Assembly (NCBI GenBank): GCA_902778895.1
Contig: CACYZF010000002.1
Location: forward strand, 204,574-268,573
From: an uncultured bacterium
GTDB lineage: Bacteria > Verrucomicrobiota > Lentisphaeria > Victivallales > UBA1829
DNA: 64,000 nucleotides
Direction of reading: 5' to 3'
Shown: positions 24,047 through 32,238 of the stretch, piece after piece
Position numbering within the stretch: position 1 is the stretch's first letter
How the letters are laid out: every line of letters begins with the position of its first letter
Program-made: the position numbers and the translations under genes
Notes under the pieces: generated by a model
The model's database searches: none
Told to the model about the DNA's origin: nothing
The model's input: only the letters and a program-made list of their open reading frames with translations

Positions 24047-25114
24047 ATGAAACGGCTTGGAAACGCATTCGATGAAATCGTGTCGGTCAAGAATCTTTTG
24101 AAAGCACACCGAGAAGCGAGAAAGAACAAGCGAAGATATTTTCAGGTGCTTCGCTTCGAGCGACACCTTAAACATAATATACGGAAGCTCCACAAGGAAC
24201 TCGTTGAAAACCTGTGGAGCGTTTTTGGCTACAGGCAGTTTCTCCGGTACGACAGCGGGAAGATTCGCGTCATCGACTGGAATCCGTGCTACAAGGACAA
24301 CCTGGTACAACACGCAATCGAGCGCGTGGCCGGGCGATACCTGACAAAGACGTTCATCGAAGACACCTACGCCGGGGTAAAGAAACGCGGCATCCACAAA
24401 GGCGTGATGCGGATGAAGCAGTTCCTGTCGGAGTACACGGCGGACATGCCGATCTACGTCCTGAAACTGGACGTTCGGAAATACTACCAAAACATCGACC
24501 ACGAGATACTGAAAGAAAAACTGCGGCACAAGATCAAGGACAAGCGTGTGCTGAACCTGTTCTACCTCATCATCGATTCCCATTTCCCCGGACTGCCAAT
24601 CGGAAACTACCTTTCGCAACTTCTGGCGAATTTCTACCTGACAAGCTACGACCGCTTCGTGAAGGACAGCGGCTTCAAGCACTATTCGCGGTACTGCGAC
24701 GACATCGTGGTCCTGAACTCCGACAAAAACAAACTCCGGGATCTTCTTCGGGAGACACAGGCGAAATTCGCGGAACTGAAACTGACGATCAAGCCGAACG
24801 TGCAAATCTATCCCATCGAACGCGGGGGCATCGACTTCCTCGGCTACGTGTTCCACCGGGACAAAATCTGCCTCCGCAAGAAGATGATATTCCGATACCG
24901 CCGGGCGGCGATCCGCTTCAACGAAAACCCGACCGAAAAGAACAGCAAACCGCTTTCGTCATACTGGGGATGGTTTGAGTGGTTGACCGACGGAGATAGA
25001 TTGTGGCACAGATTTTTCGCCTGTTCCTATAAAAAACTCCAAGCCAAATTCAAACAGGAGGCAAAAAACCATGAACGAAATTCCGAAGGGACTGCAAACG
25101 TACTTCCTCAATGA
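24047..25114 (+). CDS. DGR reverse transcriptase
   Basis: 355 residues. Motifs in order: VIDWNPCYKDNLVQHAIERV (about 75-95), LKLDVRKYYQNID (about 143-155, motif with the first catalytic Asp), GLPIGNYLSQLLANFYL (182-198) and YCDDIVVL (216-223, catalytic Asp pair). The S-Q pair (190-191) in the IGxxxSQ element is diagnostic of DGR reverse transcriptases and separates them from retron and group II intron enzymes. No maturase or endonuclease domain is visible. It makes error-prone cDNA of the template RNA, which then replaces the variable repeat. No avd-like gene (small four-helix partner) is seen next to it. Its 3' end overlaps the next gene by 44 bases. Confidence 0.93.
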   Translation: MKRLGNAFDEIVSVKNLLKAHREARKNKRRYFQVLRFERHLKHNIRKLHKELVENLWSVFGYRQFLRYDSGKIRVIDWNPCYKDNLVQHAIERVAGRYLTKTFIEDTYAGVKKRGIHKGVMRMKQFLSEYTADMPIYVLKLDVRKYYQNIDHEILKEKLRHKIKDKRVLNLFYLIIDSHFPGLPIGNYLSQLLANFYLTSYDRFVKDSGFKHYSRYCDDIVVLNSDKNKLRDLLRETQAKFAELKLTIKPNVQIYPIERGGIDFLGYVFHRDKICLRKKMIFRYRRAAIRFNENPTEKNSKPLSSYWGWFEWLTDGDRLWHRFFACSYKKLQAKFKQEAKNHERNSEGTANVLPQ

Positions 25115-25673
25115 AACGGAGAGCGAGGAACGCCCGGCAATCCGCAGAGAGGGCGCGAACATCGTGATCCCGATCCTGATCCGCGAGGCAACGAAGACGG
25201 ACGAATCCGGCAACGAGAAAACGATCTTCAAGTTCTTCGAGGTCGTGACGGCGTTCACCGGACAGGACATCGAGAACTACGACAAGTGCCTGATCCAGTC
25301 CTACGCGGCGATCCGCAAGCACCTCTACGGCGAACCGGCCGTCCAGTCCGAAATGCGGGACGACAAGTGCTGGGAAGCGCACCGTCTCGCCGTCCGCGCA
25401 ACGTTCCCGAAGTATCGCGGCGAGGTGATCCCGCAAATCGCCCGGTTCGAGGAAATCAAGACAAAGTTCTGGAATCTGATCGATGACACGCTCGCCGCAA
25501 TGGGAGAAACGCGGTCGGTTCTTCCGCCGTATTTCAATTCCACGACCATGCTTGACTTTGCGAAAGCAAAGCACCTGTCCGCAGACACGATCCGCGATCT
25601 CGCCGTCCAGTTCCAGGGCATCAATTCCGATCTGCAAAGCAACAACCGTAATTGGGGCGAACTGTTCGACTAA
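25071..25673 (+). CDS. Unknown protein overlapping the end of the RT gene
   Basis: 200 residues; ATG 25071 with AGGAGG upstream inside the RT gene. No known motif. Segments such as DIENYDKCLIQSYAAIRKHLYGEPA and KFWNLIDDTLAAMGETRS suggest a helical protein. It is longer than the usual Avd accessory protein and lacks the strong basic charge of Avd, so I do not call it that, but overlap with the RT suggests linked expression. It could equally be a virion or lysis-region protein. Confidence 0.55.
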   Translation: MNEIPKGLQTYFLNETESEERPAIRREGANIVIPILIREATKTDESGNEKTIFKFFEVVTAFTGQDIENYDKCLIQSYAAIRKHLYGEPAVQSEMRDDKCWEAHRLAVRATFPKYRGEVIPQIARFEEIKTKFWNLIDDTLAAMGETRSVLPPYFNSTTMLDFAKAKHLSADTIRDLAVQFQGINSDLQSNNRNWGELFD

Positions 25674-26053
25674 TGGGCTACGGCAACAAGCACTACAAAC
25701 CCGTTGAACTGCCGGATTCCGGCGTCGGGGAAGATGTTCCGAGCATCGCCGCGAAGCCGAAGGAAACCAAATTCCTCGACGGAGACGAAGCCGGAATCGA
25801 ATCAATCCTGAACATCCCCCTGGTGTTCACGGACTGGATCGTGTTGCCGTCAAGATACGGAGAAGAGGGGAAAGAGTTCGTGAAACTGCAATTCCTTGCG
25901 AAAGACGGATTCCGTACCGTTACTTCCGGTTCAACGTATCTGATCGACCAGGTGAAGAAACAAGAAAAACTCATCCCGGAAGGCGGAGACAGGCGTTTCA
26001 AGGCAGTCATCAGGAAACACGGTCGCGCCTTTATCTTCGAGGCTGTGAAATGA
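25673..26053 (+). CDS. Unknown protein
   Basis: 126 residues. The ATG at 25673 overlaps the TAA of the upstream gene and starts MGYGNKHYKPVELPDSG; a longer start at 25652 is unlikely. The protein reads as a small soluble beta-rich domain (IPLVFTDWIVLPSRYGEEGKE, FKAVIRKHGRAFIFEAVK). Its stop overlaps the next ATG (ATGA). No family recognised. Confidence 0.5.
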   Translation: MGYGNKHYKPVELPDSGVGEDVPSIAAKPKETKFLDGDEAGIESILNIPLVFTDWIVLPSRYGEEGKEFVKLQFLAKDGFRTVTSGSTYLIDQVKKQEKLIPEGGDRRFKAVIRKHGRAFIFEAVK

Positions 26054-26298
26054 CAAAAGATGACATCGAAAAGATCACTGCCGCAGTTATCGTGGCAATG
26101 AAAGAACACGAAAAGGAAGAGGGCGAGAAACACATCTGCCCCCTCGGAATCGACGCCCTGACGGTGGAGACGATGAAGCAGTTCGCCGAAGCGATCCATT
26201 CAGGGAAGAAGGCGGCCATGAAAGCGTTCGTCACGCTCGCGGTCGGTGCGCTTTGCGCGGCGGTTGCCGCCGGAATCAAGGAACTGTTCAACAAGTAA
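26050..26298 (+). CDS. Small membrane protein, holin-like candidate
   Basis: 82 residues, overlapping the upstream stop by 4 bases. A charged, helical N-terminus (KITAAVIVAMKEHEKEEGEKH) is followed by one membrane segment (AFVTLAVGALCAAVAAGI, about residues 58-76) and a short basic tail. Size, single segment and position beside another small membrane protein and a phospholipase suggest a lysis cassette, but holins have no dependable sequence signature. Confidence 0.5.
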   Translation: MTKDDIEKITAAVIVAMKEHEKEEGEKHICPLGIDALTVETMKQFAEAIHSGKKAAMKAFVTLAVGALCAAVAAGIKELFNK

Positions 26299-26305
26299 GC
26301 GAACA

Positions 26306-26500
26306 ATGCCTTACAAATATGTCCCCCATTATTTGCTATTCCGTCACCACGTCCGCCACACGGAAAACGTGCCAGTCGAACCGGAAAGAACCGTGACGGA
26401 GTACAGCAATGGCGACACGCCTTTTCTCGCGTGTTTCTGCCTCGGCGTGTTCCTTGTCTTTGCGTTCGTCATCATCTGTTACAACCTCAACAAGAAATAA
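26306..26500 (+). CDS. Small membrane protein
   Basis: 64 residues from ATG 26306 (MPYKYVPHYLLFRHHVRHTE), with a C-terminal membrane segment (FLACFCLGVFLVFAFVIICY). The ribosome site is weak, so it may depend on coupling to the gene 8 bases upstream. With the 82-residue neighbour it may be a holin/antiholin- or spanin-like pair (inference only). The patatin-like gene starts 13 bases later. Confidence 0.45.
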   Translation: MPYKYVPHYLLFRHHVRHTENVPVEPERTVTEYSNGDTPFLACFCLGVFLVFAFVIICYNLNKK

Positions 26501-26512
26501 GGCGGAGACGAA

Positions 26513-27412
26513 ATGAGACGCTACAAGATTCTGATTCTATGCGGCGGGGGCGTGTTCGGCGCGATCCCGGCGCATTTCCTCGGAATGCTCCCAAATCACA
26601 AGCAGACGCTTGCCGGAGTGGACCTGATCGCCGGGTGTTCCATCGGCGGAATCCTGGCAGCCGCCTACGCCATCGGGAAGCCGTTCTACCTGATCGACGA
26701 GGTGTTTCAGAAACGCGCCGGGGAGTGTTTCTGCAAGCGGTTCAACGCGCGGATCAATCCTCTGGCGTGTCCGACCTACAAAACGGAAACGCTCGATGCG
26801 GTGCTTGACGACATGATCGGGCAAGCGAAGATGGGAGACATCAAAAAATACTATCCCCGCTTAAAGCTGGTCGTTCCCGCGCTCAACATCACGGAATGGA
26901 AATACCTTGTCTTCGAGAACATCACCAGAAAATATTTGGACGTGCCGCTGAAAGACGTTGCGGGCTACACGTCCGCCGCGCCGAGTTACTACGCCGGGCG
27001 GGAGTTTCAAGGGAATTGCGTGATCGACGGCGGCCTGATCGAGGTAGCCCCGCTGCTGACGGCAACGCATGAAGTCAAGCATCAATACGGCATTCCGTTC
27101 ATGGCAATGGATGTTCTCATGCTCGGCACTGGACGCGACGAGATCGAAAATCCTCTTACCTTGAAGAAATACAATGCTCTTGATCTTATCGGGGTCGCAA
27201 GGAAAGTTCTTCGACCGCAAGCAACGCTCGGCAACGAAATGGCGACGAGGTTCTGGGGAGAACAAATGGGCCTCGGCATGTTCAATTATTTCAATCCATG
27301 CGTGATCGACGGCGAACTTGACGATGTTTCGCAAATCCCAGACCTCATCAAAAATGCCGAACAATACAAGGACGATTTCTTCCGCGCCTGGGACGAATGG
27401 CTTTCACGATAG
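26513..27412 (+). CDS. Patatin-like phospholipase, phage-encoded
   Basis: 299 residues. All patatin landmarks are present: the glycine-rich oxyanion loop CGGGVFGAIP (residues about 11-20), nucleophile elbow GCSIGG (G-x-S-x-G, about 42-47) and the DGG catalytic aspartate (VIDGGLIEVAP, about 173). There is no signal peptide, so it acts in the cytoplasm or on the inner leaflet. It follows two small membrane proteins; no endolysin was recognised in the window, so a role in envelope breakdown at lysis is possible. Other options are membrane remodelling during infection. Confidence 0.85.
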   Translation: MRRYKILILCGGGVFGAIPAHFLGMLPNHKQTLAGVDLIAGCSIGGILAAAYAIGKPFYLIDEVFQKRAGECFCKRFNARINPLACPTYKTETLDAVLDDMIGQAKMGDIKKYYPRLKLVVPALNITEWKYLVFENITRKYLDVPLKDVAGYTSAAPSYYAGREFQGNCVIDGGLIEVAPLLTATHEVKHQYGIPFMAMDVLMLGTGRDEIENPLTLKKYNALDLIGVARKVLRPQATLGNEMATRFWGEQMGLGMFNYFNPCVIDGELDDVSQIPDLIKNAEQYKDDFFRAWDEWLSR

Positions 27413-27421
27413 GAGCGAACC

Positions 27422-27577
27422 ATGAATATCAAAAACTTCAATAAAAACTGGCTGAATCCGCTTCTTGTCGTGCGCTGTCTCATCGAATGCCGACAGGAAC
27501 GCCGGAGACATGAAAAGGACACCCGCGAGCGGGCAAAGCATCAATTTCGTAAGGACACGAAATTGATCGGCAAATAG
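27422..27577 (+). CDS. Short basic protein
   Basis: 51 residues (MNIKNFNKNWLNPLLVVRCL...), AGGAG 7 bases before the ATG at 27422 and only 9 bases after the patatin stop. The C-terminal half is highly charged (ECRQERRRHEKDTRERAKHQ). No membrane segment; unknown role. Placement just before a strong terminator supports it as the last gene of this unit. Confidence 0.45.
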   Translation: MNIKNFNKNWLNPLLVVRCLIECRQERRRHEKDTRERAKHQFRKDTKLIGK

Positions 27578-27590
27578 AACCTCCTTGGTG

Positions 27591-27638
27591 CGCCGAAGCG
27601 GAGTTTCAGGTTGTGTTTCTCCGCTCCGGCGTTTTTTT
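27591..27638 (+). terminator. Rho-independent terminator after lysis-region genes
   Basis: CGCCGAAGCGGAG with CTCCGCTCCGGCG (one A·C mismatch), then seven T. It separates the DGR/lysis unit from the head-gene unit. Confidence 0.88.
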
Positions 27639-27656
27639 CCGCCCTTCTTTTTGCAT

Positions 27657-27677
27657 GGTTGACGGAATGTGCTTGTA
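27657..27677 (+). promoter_or_regulatory. GGTTGAC phage element, copy 5 (before head genes)
   Basis: GGTTGACGGAATGTGCTTGT: exact GGTTGAC, 7 bases, GCT. It begins 19 bases after the terminator and 72 bases before the scaffold ATG, where a promoter is required. Confidence 0.62.
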
Positions 27678-27728
27678 TGTGCGAATGTTCGCACAAAAAC
27701 CGAAACAACTCAAAGGAGAACGTAAGTC

Positions 27729-28511
27729 ATGGGACTTGCAGCAAGGTATCAAACCGCAGACGAAATCCCGGAGGATGTCCGCCAGGATTACGTCGAAGAC
27801 ACCGTGAGCGAGCAGCACAAAGGCACATGGGTGCTGAAAGACCTGTTCGCAGTCGAAAAATCTCTCGCAAACGAACGCCGCGAACACAAGGAAACCAAGG
27901 CGAAGATCACCAATCTCAACGACCAGGTGTCGAAGATTCAAGGTGAACTCGACAAGTTCCACGAGGCCGGGACTTTGGAAGAGCTGCTGGAACTTCGGAA
28001 AAAGGCGAACGAACAGAATCCGCCGAACGTCGAAGAACTCCTGAAGACGAACAAAGAACTTTCCGACAAACTCCGCGTCGCGACGAAATGGCGGACCGAC
28101 AACGAACCCCGCCTGACGCAACTTGAAGCGGAACAGAAAGAGTACAAACTCAAAGACGACCGCGCAAGCGCGAAAGATGCCATCGGCAAAGCGGTGAAGG
28201 GACTACAGGGAGTGAACGGAGACGCGCTTTCCGACGTCCTGTATTACCAGTACCTTGCCGGAACGCTCAAACGGAACGAGATCGGAGACATCGTAACCGC
28301 GGCAGACGGAACCGCGCTCGAAGACTTCGCATCCCGCTACGCGAAGGAACACGGCCTGATCCTCCAGAACGTTTCGGGCAAGTCGAACCCACCCGCCGGG
28401 GGCGGCGGTTCTTCCAAGGCGGCGCTTCAAAAGCAATACGAAGAAGCCGAGAACAGGGGGGACACGCTCGAAATGCTCCGGCTCAAAGACGAAATTTCCA
28501 AACTCAAATAA
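27729..28511 (+). CDS. Capsid scaffold (minor structural GP20-like) protein
   Basis: 260 residues, mostly coiled coil (LANERREHKETKAKITNLNDQ through EQKEYKLKDDRASAKDAIGKAVKG), with a Gly/Ser linker (PPAGGGGSSK) and a short helical tail. This composition and its place immediately before the major capsid protein are typical of phage scaffold proteins, which guide prohead assembly and then leave. Confidence 0.7.
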   Translation: MGLAARYQTADEIPEDVRQDYVEDTVSEQHKGTWVLKDLFAVEKSLANERREHKETKAKITNLNDQVSKIQGELDKFHEAGTLEELLELRKKANEQNPPNVEELLKTNKELSDKLRVATKWRTDNEPRLTQLEAEQKEYKLKDDRASAKDAIGKAVKGLQGVNGDALSDVLYYQYLAGTLKRNEIGDIVTAADGTALEDFASRYAKEHGLILQNVSGKSNPPAGGGGSSKAALQKQYEEAENRGDTLEMLRLKDEISKLK

Positions 28512-28523
28512 AGGAGCGTCACC

Positions 28524-29744
28524 ATGAGTGAACCCCATTACTCTTACCAGTTTGAAAACGATGTCCGCGACCTGAAGGACATCCTTTCCACCGTCGTCAA
28601 GCAGCAACCGCGCCTGCTCCAACTCTTCCCCGTCCGCGAAGCGGCAACGAGCAGAAAACATGAGTGGCTCGAAGATCAGATTTCGGGCGACCGCGTTACC
28701 GTGAGCGGAGCCGTCTCCGACAGCAAAGTCCCGGTTTCCGCCACCGATCTCGCCAAACTCCGCGTCGGAATGCTGTTCCACATCAACGAAGACAACGCGC
28801 TGTTCCGCATCACCGCGATCGACGACAGCAACAACAAGGCCACCTTCACCCGCGTCGCCGCGAACGGCTCCGAAACGACCGCTCCCTCGAACGGAGACGT
28901 GCTGATTATCGTCTCCACCCCCGAAAAGGAAGGCACGAAGGAAGGCGAAAACAAGGTCCACCAGTCCGGCGTGAATTTCAACTACACGCAGATTTTCAGA
29001 AAGGACGTTATCCTTTCGGGAACTGCGATCCAAACGCGCGTCTACGGCCTCGAAAACCAGATCAACTACCAGGTCAACCACCGCATGATCGACTTCGCCC
29101 GCGACCTCAACTTCACGGCGATCTTCGGTTCTCCGGTCCAGGCGAGCAACGTGGCCAACGGAGCCGCCGGCGGTCTCCTGTACTACGCCACGCAGTCCGG
29201 CGGCCTGTACGTCGACGCAAACAGCACCCCGTTCGATTCCTTCGTCGTGAACGACGCCGCCGCCGAAATCTCCGACGCTGGCGGTACTCCGTCCGTCATC
29301 ATCTGTGGACTGGGACAAGCCCGCGTCCTCTCCGCCGACATGCGCGACAAAGTGACCATCGTTCAGCAAGACCCCACCCGCGGCGCCTATGTCGCCAACA
29401 TCATCAACGACACCAACGGCAGCGGCATCCGCATCTTCGCCGAACCGGGTATTCCCGACAACGAGGCGTTCGTGGTCGATCCCGCCGGATTCGGCCTGGT
29501 CCCGATGAACGGACGCTCCGTGTGGGACGAAGACAGCACCCCGAAGGGATTTGACGGCATCAGCCGGACGATCATCGGCGAATACACGCTGGAATTCAAG
29601 AACGCCCTTCAACGCCTGTGCTGGGTCAAGAACCTCCAGGCGTCCGCCACGGCTCTCGCCGCGAAGCGTCAGGGAGTGTCCCGCGTGAACGTCGTGAACA
29701 CCGAGGCAGCCCCGGTCTTCACGCAGGAAGTTTCCGCTTCCTGA
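28524..29744 (+). CDS. Major capsid protein (SU10/DUF5309 type)
   Basis: 406 residues, AAGGAG upstream. The pattern fits SU10-type HK97-fold capsid proteins: FPVREAATSRKHEWLED near 35-50, a beta-rich insert with VTVSGAVSDSKVPVSATDLAKLRVGM, FRKDVILSGTAIQTRVYGLENQINYQ near 155-180, VIICGLGQARVLS, and FVVDPAGFGLVPMNGRS plus IIGEYTLEFKNALQRLCWVKNL near the end. The insert suggests a surface domain. It forms the phage shell. A terminator follows at 29778-29812. Confidence 0.82.
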   Translation: MSEPHYSYQFENDVRDLKDILSTVVKQQPRLLQLFPVREAATSRKHEWLEDQISGDRVTVSGAVSDSKVPVSATDLAKLRVGMLFHINEDNALFRITAIDDSNNKATFTRVAANGSETTAPSNGDVLIIVSTPEKEGTKEGENKVHQSGVNFNYTQIFRKDVILSGTAIQTRVYGLENQINYQVNHRMIDFARDLNFTAIFGSPVQASNVANGAAGGLLYYATQSGGLYVDANSTPFDSFVVNDAAAEISDAGGTPSVIICGLGQARVLSADMRDKVTIVQQDPTRGAYVANIINDTNGSGIRIFAEPGIPDNEAFVVDPAGFGLVPMNGRSVWDEDSTPKGFDGISRTIIGEYTLEFKNALQRLCWVKNLQASATALAAKRQGVSRVNVVNTEAAPVFTQEVSAS

Positions 29745-29777
29745 CCGGAGCAAAAACAAAACGGTTGAACACTTGAA

Positions 29778-29812
29778 GCGGGCGGCGATCACATCAAAGC
29801 CCGCCCTTTTTT
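29778..29812 (+). terminator. Rho-independent terminator after major capsid gene
   Basis: GCGGGC (29778-29783) pairs with GCCCGC (29799-29804), followed by CC and six T. It would limit expression of downstream genes relative to capsid protein. Confidence 0.75.
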
Positions 29813-29837
29813 CAAACAACAAATGAAAGGCACATAA

Positions 29838-30251
29838 ATGAGGTTACAAATCTTTCCGTTCTCTTCCGGTCCCAACGGATGCACCGTCTGCTTCACCATC
29901 AACGGCGGCCCGATTCAGCAGAGACATTTCCCGCCTGGGATCACCGTCAAGGAGATCGAAGCGGCGATCCAAGGGAAGCCGATTCCGAAGCCCGATCCCG
30001 AAGCGGAACGAAAAGCGCGCGAAGAGGAAGAACGCAAGCAGCGCGCGGCGGCATCCCAGGCTCCGAACACGTCCACGGAAGAGAAAATCCACGAACAGGA
30101 CAGCGAGCGCGACAAGTCCGTTATGGAACTGAACCACATGCGGCAGAAACTCAAAGAAGCCAAGGTCAAAGGCTATCAGATGTTCAAGGCAGAAACCGTC
30201 CGCAACAAATACAATGAACTGGTCGAAAAGGGCATCATCAAGGAGGATTGA
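29838..30251 (+). CDS. Unknown head-region protein
   Basis: 137 residues. N-terminal ~45 residues look folded (CTVCFTINGGPIQQRHFPPG); the rest is charged helix (EAERKAREEEERKQRAAASQ ... ELNHMRQKLKEAKVKGYQMF). It lies between the capsid gene and a connector-like gene, so a head or head-completion role is likely. AAGGAGG at its end serves the next gene. Confidence 0.5.
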   Translation: MRLQIFPFSSGPNGCTVCFTINGGPIQQRHFPPGITVKEIEAAIQGKPIPKPDPEAERKAREEEERKQRAAASQAPNTSTEEKIHEQDSERDKSVMELNHMRQKLKEAKVKGYQMFKAETVRNKYNELVEKGIIKED

Positions 30252-30253
30252 AC

Positions 30254-30739
30254 ATGGGGTACACAACTCCTTACTGCGATCTGGAATGGGCGGAACAGTA
30301 TTTCTCCGAGCGGAGCAATTCCGACAACTGGAACGACGCCACGGACGAAGAAAAACAAGCCGGGCTATGCACGGCGACGCGCGACATCTTCCATCATGCC
30401 ATGTTCTCCGAACTGGTTCAAACCGGGGAAACCGAAAGCGAAGTCGTGCAGTTCCGCTACAAATACGACGGAACGGAAACGCGGGAAATCCCCAATCCGC
30501 TCAAGGAAGCCTGTTGCGAACAGGCGATCTACAAGATGACGCTGAACCGCCTGGACGCGCTCGATGCTACCCGCCAGGGGCTTTCTTCTGCCAAGGGCGT
30601 TGTCTTCGACAAAGAGGCGATCCCGAACATCCTTTCCGACGAGTGCATCGACCTACTCAACGAAATGGGCGCAGAAGTCGATCCGGGAGCGGGCGGACCT
30701 GGTCCCAACGTTCAGCGCATCGAACGGATCGAACGATAA
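30254..30739 (+). CDS. Head-tail connector/adaptor (DnaT-like family)
   Basis: 161 residues from ATG 30254 (AAGGAGG 7 bases upstream; the TTG at 30248 is rejected). LEWAEQYFSERSNSDNWNDATDEEKQAGLCTATRDI is the typical start of phage 'DnaT-like' head-completion adaptors, helical bundles that join portal to tail. A low-complexity tail ends NVQRIERIER. Followed by the heptosyltransferase-like gene. Confidence 0.65.
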   Translation: MGYTTPYCDLEWAEQYFSERSNSDNWNDATDEEKQAGLCTATRDIFHHAMFSELVQTGETESEVVQFRYKYDGTETREIPNPLKEACCEQAIYKMTLNRLDALDATRQGLSSAKGVVFDKEAIPNILSDECIDLLNEMGAEVDPGAGGPGPNVQRIERIER

Positions 30740-30775
30740 TCCGCTTTCCGTCCGGCACAACAAATTGAGGTCAAA

Positions 30776-31939
30776 ATGAACGCAAGCCACGAAGCGTTCC
30801 CTGAAAGCGTGTTCACGCGCTACGGCATCCATGTCGATTTCGTTTCGGGTGTGCGGATCGGGATTCCGCCGAATACTCCGCAGTTCCGATTCAAGATCAC
30901 AGACGCGGACACCGGGGAACTTTACGATTCCGGCGTATTGCAGGGCGATCCGAAAGAGGAAACCTACCTCTTCACGAAGCGAAAGTATTTCACGCGCTGG
31001 CGCGTCGAGTTCTACCGCGAGGGAGAATGGTTTTTTAACTACGTGTACGACGCGGGCGGAAAGACGGTATTCATCGACATCCATCACGGAGCATTGGGCG
31101 ATTCCGCTGCGTGGCTTCCGGCGGCGGTGCGCTTCTTCCGAAAATGGGGCTGCCGCGGCATCGTCTGTATGAAACCGGAACACGCGGAACTCTACCGGGA
31201 TTCCTACCCCGAAATCCGGTTCGTTTCGCCGTCCGAGGAAACGGACGAACTATCCATGCGGTGCTATGCGCGGTACGGCTTGGCGGTCTACGGCTACGGA
31301 CACAGCGACCACGAACTGATCGACTTCCGGCGAAACAACCTGATCCGACACGCCGAAATGATCCTCGGCATGGATGAAGACAAAACGCCGCCGAAGATCG
31401 GCGAGGGAACAGGGGAGATACCGAAGGAAATCGCCGGAAAGCCGTATTTCTGTATCGCAACACGCGCGAGCCGACCCGTCAAGGAATGGCACAACAAAGG
31501 CGGCTGGGAGACAGTTTGCGCCGCATTGAAAGAGCGCGGATTCGTCCCCGTGTGCATTGATGCCGACAATCTCAACATGCCGGGAAACGCCGTAGACGAC
31601 ACCGGATTGAAACCGCTGACGAACCGCGTGAAAGTCCTCCGGGGAGCGCGTTTCTTCATCGGCCTGCCGTCTGGGCTTTCGTGGCTTGCCTGGGCTTGCG
31701 GAAAGCCCGTCGTCCTGATCTCCGGCTTCACCGATCCCTACGTTGAGTTTGAAACGCCGTACCGCGTTTCTCCGCCGCCGGGCGTGTGTCACGGGTGCTG
31801 GGGTACATGCGATCAAAGAAAGCCGCAGTTCAAGACGTGTTTCCACGGCAGGGGGAACGAATGCACGGCGAGCATTACGCCGGGCATGGTGCTTGAAGCG
31901 TGTGAACGCGCCATAGGGCAAAAAAAGGCCGGGGAATGA
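30776..31939 (+). CDS. Autotransporter-type O-heptosyltransferase homologue (TibC/Aah family)
   Basis: 387 residues. Residues 1-95 form a beta-rich N-terminal domain. VFIDIHHGALGDSAAWLPA (about 98-116) matches the conserved start of the catalytic GT domain of TibC/Aah enzymes, whose catalytic Asp lies in this region. FIGLPSGLSWLAWACGKPVVLISGFTDPYVEFETPYRV (about 297-335) is the nucleotide-heptose site. The C-terminus has C-x2-C-x3-C-x9-C-x7-C (about 341-366), comparable to the iron-binding cysteines of TibC. Family members transfer heptose from ADP-heptose to Ser in strand-loop-strand repeats. Here it lies among phage head genes; the likely substrate is the repeat protein at 17266-18186 and perhaps the 38152-40242 tail protein. 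Confidence 0.82.
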   Translation: MNASHEAFPESVFTRYGIHVDFVSGVRIGIPPNTPQFRFKITDADTGELYDSGVLQGDPKEETYLFTKRKYFTRWRVEFYREGEWFFNYVYDAGGKTVFIDIHHGALGDSAAWLPAAVRFFRKWGCRGIVCMKPEHAELYRDSYPEIRFVSPSEETDELSMRCYARYGLAVYGYGHSDHELIDFRRNNLIRHAEMILGMDEDKTPPKIGEGTGEIPKEIAGKPYFCIATRASRPVKEWHNKGGWETVCAALKERGFVPVCIDADNLNMPGNAVDDTGLKPLTNRVKVLRGARFFIGLPSGLSWLAWACGKPVVLISGFTDPYVEFETPYRVSPPPGVCHGCWGTCDQRKPQFKTCFHGRGNECTASITPGMVLEACERAIGQKKAGE

Positions 31940-31947
31940 TCCCCGGC
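31921..31947 (-). terminator. Terminator of second leftward block
   Basis: Perfect 8-bp stem GCCGGGGA/TCCCCGGC (31928-31947) followed on the minus strand by seven T (31921-31927). It overlaps the end of the converging heptosyltransferase gene. Confidence 0.85.
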
Positions 31948-31970
31948 GCGGCGTGGTGGTGGCGGCTTTA

Positions 31971-32216
31971 TCAGGTGAAGATGATACGGTAACTCCGCAG
32001 AGGTTCATCAAGGGCGGCCTGTTTGACTTCCCATTGTCCGAAATGGCGGGCGGCACAGAATTTCCCATCCTGTTCAATCATAATCCCGCCCGCGCAAGGG
32101 TCGTTCTGATCCTCCATTGCCTCCGCCGCCGGAATCGCATCAAGGATTCCGTCAGCCCATACGACACAGTATGCCGTTCCACTTCTTTTGTGGAGCGTGA
32201 CGTTGTACTTTTTCAT
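31971..32216 (-). CDS. Unknown small protein, last of second leftward block
   Basis: 81 residues from ATG 32216 (AAGGAGC upstream). MKKYNVTLHKRSGTAYCVVWADGILDAIPAAEAME has a small alpha/beta look, with ACAGG-like DPCAGGIMIEQDGKFCAARH later. Resembles short phage accessory proteins with an N-terminal strand then helix; no family certain. Confidence 0.5.
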   Translation of the reverse strand: MKKYNVTLHKRSGTAYCVVWADGILDAIPAAEAMEDQNDPCAGGIMIEQDGKFCAARHFGQWEVKQAALDEPLRSYRIIFT

Positions 32217-32238
32217 TCCGCAAGCTCCTTGTTCGTGG

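Noticed and set aside
24047..25114. Reverse transcriptase as a retron or group II intron enzyme
   Set aside because: No msr/msd or intron structure, no maturase domain; the S-Q motif and the TR/VR pair identify a DGR.
25071..25673. Avd accessory protein of the DGR
   Set aside because: At 200 residues it is longer than Avd and lacks its compact basic four-helix pattern.
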